A DNA stretch of 64,000 nt from Nissolia schottii (lineage: Eukaryota; Streptophyta; Magnoliopsida; Fabales; Fabaceae). Of this stretch, positions 63,110 through 64,000 are shown in pieces. Each line of letters starts with the position of its first letter. The stretch's first letter is position 1. The position numbers were made by a program, and so were the translations under genes. The notes under the pieces were generated by a model. That model made no database searches. It had not been told where the DNA came from and worked only from the letters and a program-made list of their open reading frames with translations. The DNA lies in assembly GCA_003254905.1 (NCBI GenBank), contig QANU01013251.1, positions 1 to 64,000 of the forward strand. Direction: 5' to 3'.

Positions 63110-63710
63110 TAACCCCACCCCACTGCTAAAGGCCGAACTGCAGGTAGAGCTCCATATCATGACAAGATTTCCAAATCCAACAGGTAAAAGACCAAACCTC
63201 AGTGGCAAAAATAGAATTATTTCGATGGCACCACAACCACGCCTGCAGTGCGCACTCACTATCAAATCATCTAACCAGCGGTGCACATCCATGGAGGGGG
63301 ACATATCCATGGAAAGACGCATATGCCGCTAGATCTCAAAGGAAAAGACTGCACCCAAAGAGGCAATGATGGAGATCCTCATCAACGCTATCGCAACGAA
63401 GGGAGAGCAGTAAGACATCTGTAGGGAGAGCAGTATGGTAGCACTGCCAAAGAAGGATCTTAATCTCTCCAAGCCTCTTCCTCCATCTACCATTGTTATG
63501 CCAAGTGCGAACATGACTTAACAGCCAATTATAGTCGCTTGCGAAAGTGTAAGCACCATCTGAACTATACTGCCAAACCCACTCATCATCACAATCTGAC
63601 ATCCGCCATAGGGTATTAATAATCCGCTGCTGAATTGCTGCCGGAATAGGAGTGCCGAGATAATCCAAGTTCCTTCCTAACGATCTTTGTTGGCACCTTA
63701 TGTGTGACAT
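63110..63710 (-). pseudogene. LINE (non-LTR) fragment with reverse-transcriptase zinc-binding domain
   Basis: The minus-strand frame 63710-63336 reads DDEWVWQYSSDGAYTFASDY, then LLWQCYHTALPTDVLL and LHHCLFGCS. This is the pattern of the zinc-binding domain after the reverse transcriptase in plant LINEs (W.....G.YSV.S.Y ... FLWQ..H..LPT...L..R ... E...H.LF.C). Its cysteines are only partly kept. Below 63336 the text (WLWCHRNNSIF in another frame) suggests the segment that normally follows, so at least one frameshift is present. The RT core and 5' part are missing from the window. Confidence 0.65.
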
Positions 63711-64000
63711 CTCAAAAATGTCACTGACAAGTATCTAACGTCGCATGATTTTCATTTACATTTTAATAAATAATAAATTTCATTAAATAAATTAAGTTGT
63801 CTTTAAATAAAGAAACTAAATTATTACATGAAATATCCTTTACATAAATAATGCTTAATAGTTCTTGTTTGTGCTCTAGTAGAGCACTTTAATCTAATTA
63901 TCAAACTAATCATAACTAAAGTTACTCCATTGTAAAGTGAAACTCGCCAAATTCTGAATTGCAAGAATCTATTGTATGCATGACAGGAGTATCATCGTTA
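63711..64000. other. Window end, no gene seen
   Basis: AT-rich. The text tgtgtgacatctcaaaaatg at about 63701 resembles the start of a plant LTR, but its other end is outside the window. Confidence 0.3.

Overview
The window looks like nuclear DNA of a eudicot plant, most likely a papilionoid legume of the Phaseoleae (Vigna/Phaseolus type). The reasons are AT-rich intergenic DNA, genes split by GT-AG introns, typical plant protein families, and abundant plant transposons. One long terminal repeat family carries a 'cgctcagcg' repeat that I associate with Vigna/Phaseolus. The legume assignment is inference. I see no bacterial-type operon, CRISPR array, rRNA or intact tRNA gene.

Host genes: (1) a two-exon BAHD acyltransferase on the minus strand (8203-5623). 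(2) EBP2, a nucleolar ribosome-biogenesis protein, on the plus strand (35.6-37.5 kb), with an intron in its 5' UTR and two telo-box motifs upstream. (3) The 20S proteasome beta subunit PBG1 (beta-4 type), six exons on the minus strand (42118-39059). (4) A truncated cysteine synthase pseudogene on the minus strand (45145-43813). (5) An EMB2750-like PPR protein on the minus strand (50336 to about 47.5 kb). (6) An apparently intact ten-exon cysteine synthase on the minus strand (60075-56587). Genes 4 and 6 are a duplicate pair on the same strand, with the PPR gene between them.

Mobile and repeat regions: 0.3-3.3 kb holds a probable Pack-type DNA element carrying the end of a monosaccharide-transporter gene, a second inverted-repeat element, and a solo LTR with perfect 5-bp target duplications. 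8.6-11.1 kb holds a small MITE and a related element built of roughly 260-bp tandem repeats. 11.5-14.1 kb holds an LRR-kinase gene fragment and a 36-bp tandem repeat. 14.1-18.25 kb is a decayed CACTA (En/Spm) transposon with a hAT element in one of its introns. 18.25-26.2 kb is a nest of fossils: a minus-strand gypsy remnant is split by two solo LTRs, and one of those is itself split by a third. 26.75-29.2 kb is a small LTR element with only gag-like coding on the minus strand. 29.9-34.75 kb is a Tnt1-like copia element with perfect target duplications. 50.9-54.5 kb is another long solo LTR that splits a plant-mobile-domain (PMD) gene. 63.1-63.7 kb is a LINE fragment.

The host genes are unrelated housekeeping or metabolic genes and do not form one pathway. 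The most informative structures are the dated nesting order of insertions, the captured gene fragments, the duplicated cysteine synthase locus with a conserved GC-AG intron, and the gag-only LTR element. A 149-bp duplication around an N at 21588 is probably an assembly artefact. All coordinates, splice sites and counts were read by eye.
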